A stretch of 7,316 nucleotides of DNA from NCBI GenBank assembly GCA_946482075.1, contig CAMLQG010000121.1, positions 1 to 7,316 on the forward strand, written 5' to 3'. How positions within the stretch are numbered: position 1 is the stretch's first letter; each line of letters opens with the position of its first letter. The stretch is from an uncultured Erythrobacteraceae bacterium (GTDB lineage Bacteria; Pseudomonadota; Alphaproteobacteria; Sphingomonadales; Sphingomonadaceae). The notes beneath the pieces were generated by a model that was not told the DNA's origin, made no database searches, and saw only the letters and a list, made by a program, of their open reading frames with translations. The position numbers and the translations under genes are program-made. This document shows positions 6,399-7,316 of this stretch, piece by piece.

Positions 6399-7316
6399 GA
6401 GTTGCACATCTATCCTGACGCATCGGCTGTAGTTGGCGCTCTCGCGCCCGATGAACCCGTTATCCTGAACCGCCCGCATGCCGCGGCGCGCGCGGCCCGA
6501 TTCTTCGCGAAGAAGTTTCCGGGCAAGTCGCTCTATGCGGTGAAGGCGAACCCCTCCGCGGATCTGCTCCGCATATTGTGGGATTCGGGGATCACGCATT
6601 ACGATGTCGCTTCGATCGCCGAAGTCCGCCTCGTGCGCGAAGTTCTGCCCGATGCCGTGCTGTGCTTCATGCATCCGGTGAAGGCCTTCGGCGCCATCCG
6701 CGAAGCCTATCACCAGCACGGCGTGCGCGTGTTCAGTCTCGATTCGATCGAGGAACTGGACAAAATCGTCGCCGCCACGGCGGATGATGCCGGCAAGGCG
6801 CCGGAAGATCTCTCGCTCTGCGTGCGCCTGCGCGTCTCTTCCGACTATTCCGAACTGAGCCTGGCCTCCAAGTTCGGCATCGATCTCGCCGATGCGGCGC
6901 CGCTGCTCCAGGCGACTCGCCAGGTGGCAGATTGCCTCGGCATCTGCTTCCACGTCGGCAGCCAGGCGATGACGCCGTTTGCTTATGTGCAGGCGCTGGA
7001 ACGCGTCCGCGCCGCGATCGTCGATGCGTCGGTCACCGTGGACATCATCGATGTCGGCGGCGGTTTCCCGTCGATCTATCCAGGCATGGAACCGCCCCCG
7101 CTCGAGGACTACTTCGCGTCGATCCACCGAGCGGCGGAATCGCTGCCGGTGTCCTATTCGTCCGAACTCTGGTGTGAGCCGGGCCGGGCGCTGTGCGCGG
7201 AATACAACTCGCTGATCGTGCGCGTGGAAAAGCGCCGCGGCGACGAACTCTATATCAATGACGGCGCCTATGGCGCGCTGTTCGATGCGGCGCATGTCGG
7301 CTGGCGCTTCCCGGTC
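6381..7316 (+). CDS. Ornithine/lysine decarboxylase, fold III, N-terminal part (3' end outside the window)
   Basis: The frame is open to the window end, giving 312 residues of a PLP-dependent alanine-racemase-fold (eukaryotic-type) ornithine decarboxylase, probably making putrescine from ornithine. The PLP lysine is K55 in LYAVKANPS. HVGSQ (191-195), the phosphate-binding glycine loop DVGGGFPS (224-231) and CEPGRAL (265-271) follow in the family order, then INDGAYGALFD (292-302). Relatives are about 380-400 residues, so about 80-90 residues are missing, including the C-terminal loop with the catalytic cysteine and the residues that help choose ornithine over lysine. The start is uncertain. 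ATG at 6381 is the only upstream ATG in the open frame but has no clear ribosome-binding site. TTG at 6402 is an alternative that would give MHIYPDASAVV. The gene follows nspC by 121 bases and supplies the likely diamine substrate for the upstream dehydrogenase. Confidence 0.9.
   Translation, partial: MFWGSLELHIYPDASAVVGALAPDEPVILNRPHAAARAARFFAKKFPGKSLYAVKANPSADLLRILWDSGITHYDVASIAEVRLVREVLPDAVLCFMHPVKAFGAIREAYHQHGVRVFSLDSIEELDKIVAATADDAGKAPEDLSLCVRLRVSSDYSELSLASKFGIDLADAAPLLQATRQVADCLGICFHVGSQAMTPFAYVQALERVRAAIVDASVTVDIIDVGGGFPSIYPGMEPPPLEDYFASIHRAAESLPVSYSSELWCEPGRALCAEYNSLIVRVEKRRGDELYINDGAYGALFDAAHVGWRFPV

Noticed and set aside
6351..7295. Minus-strand open frame of 314 codons opposite the ornithine/lysine decarboxylase
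   Set aside because: The plus strand carries all the fold-III decarboxylase motifs. The antisense product is rich in Arg, Ala and His with no domain, as expected of a shadow.

Overview
The window is GC-rich chromosomal DNA that looks like an alphaproteobacterium of the order Sphingomonadales. The main clues are two copies of the long hairpin with arms related to GTTCGTCCTGAGC / GACAAGCTCAGG, which I recall as abundant in sphingomonad and erythrobacter genomes, together with betaine-lipid genes and an alphaproteobacterial style of protein sequence. The genus cannot be fixed from the window.

Left part (1-3084). The 3' end of trxB (thioredoxin reductase, + strand) enters from the left and converges on a three-gene minus-strand block, read from right to left: a MAPEG-family membrane protein (3084-2653), btaA (2557-1334) and btaB (1337-687). 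btaA and btaB overlap by four bases (GTGA) and encode the two enzymes that make the phosphorus-free betaine lipid DGTS from diacylglycerol and S-adenosylmethionine. A perfect 10-bp inverted repeat separates the MAPEG gene from btaA. The trxB/btaB junction holds two stem-loops, including hairpin repeat copy 1.

Middle (3085-3364). This is a divergent intergenic region of about 280 bases. It holds two strong inverted repeats and a plausible promoter, but no convincing gene.

Right part (3365-7316, + strand). This is a polyamine locus: carboxyspermidine/carboxynorspermidine dehydrogenase, hairpin repeat copy 2, a small four-helix DUF486 (DMT-like) membrane protein, carboxynorspermidine decarboxylase (nspC), and the 5' part of a fold-III ornithine/lysine decarboxylase. 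Together these could take ornithine to putrescine, condense putrescine with aspartate semialdehyde to give carboxyspermidine, and decarboxylate it to spermidine. This is the S-adenosylmethionine-decarboxylase-independent route. The DUF486 gene lies nine bases before nspC, which makes it the least explained member of the locus. A candidate structured leader precedes the ornithine decarboxylase.

No tRNA, rRNA, CRISPR array, transposase or phage gene was seen. The strongest leads are the DUF486-nspC coupling, the ornithine decarboxylase leader, and the two hairpin repeats, whose inner stems differ in sequence but both keep pairing. None of these is proven to be a new system.
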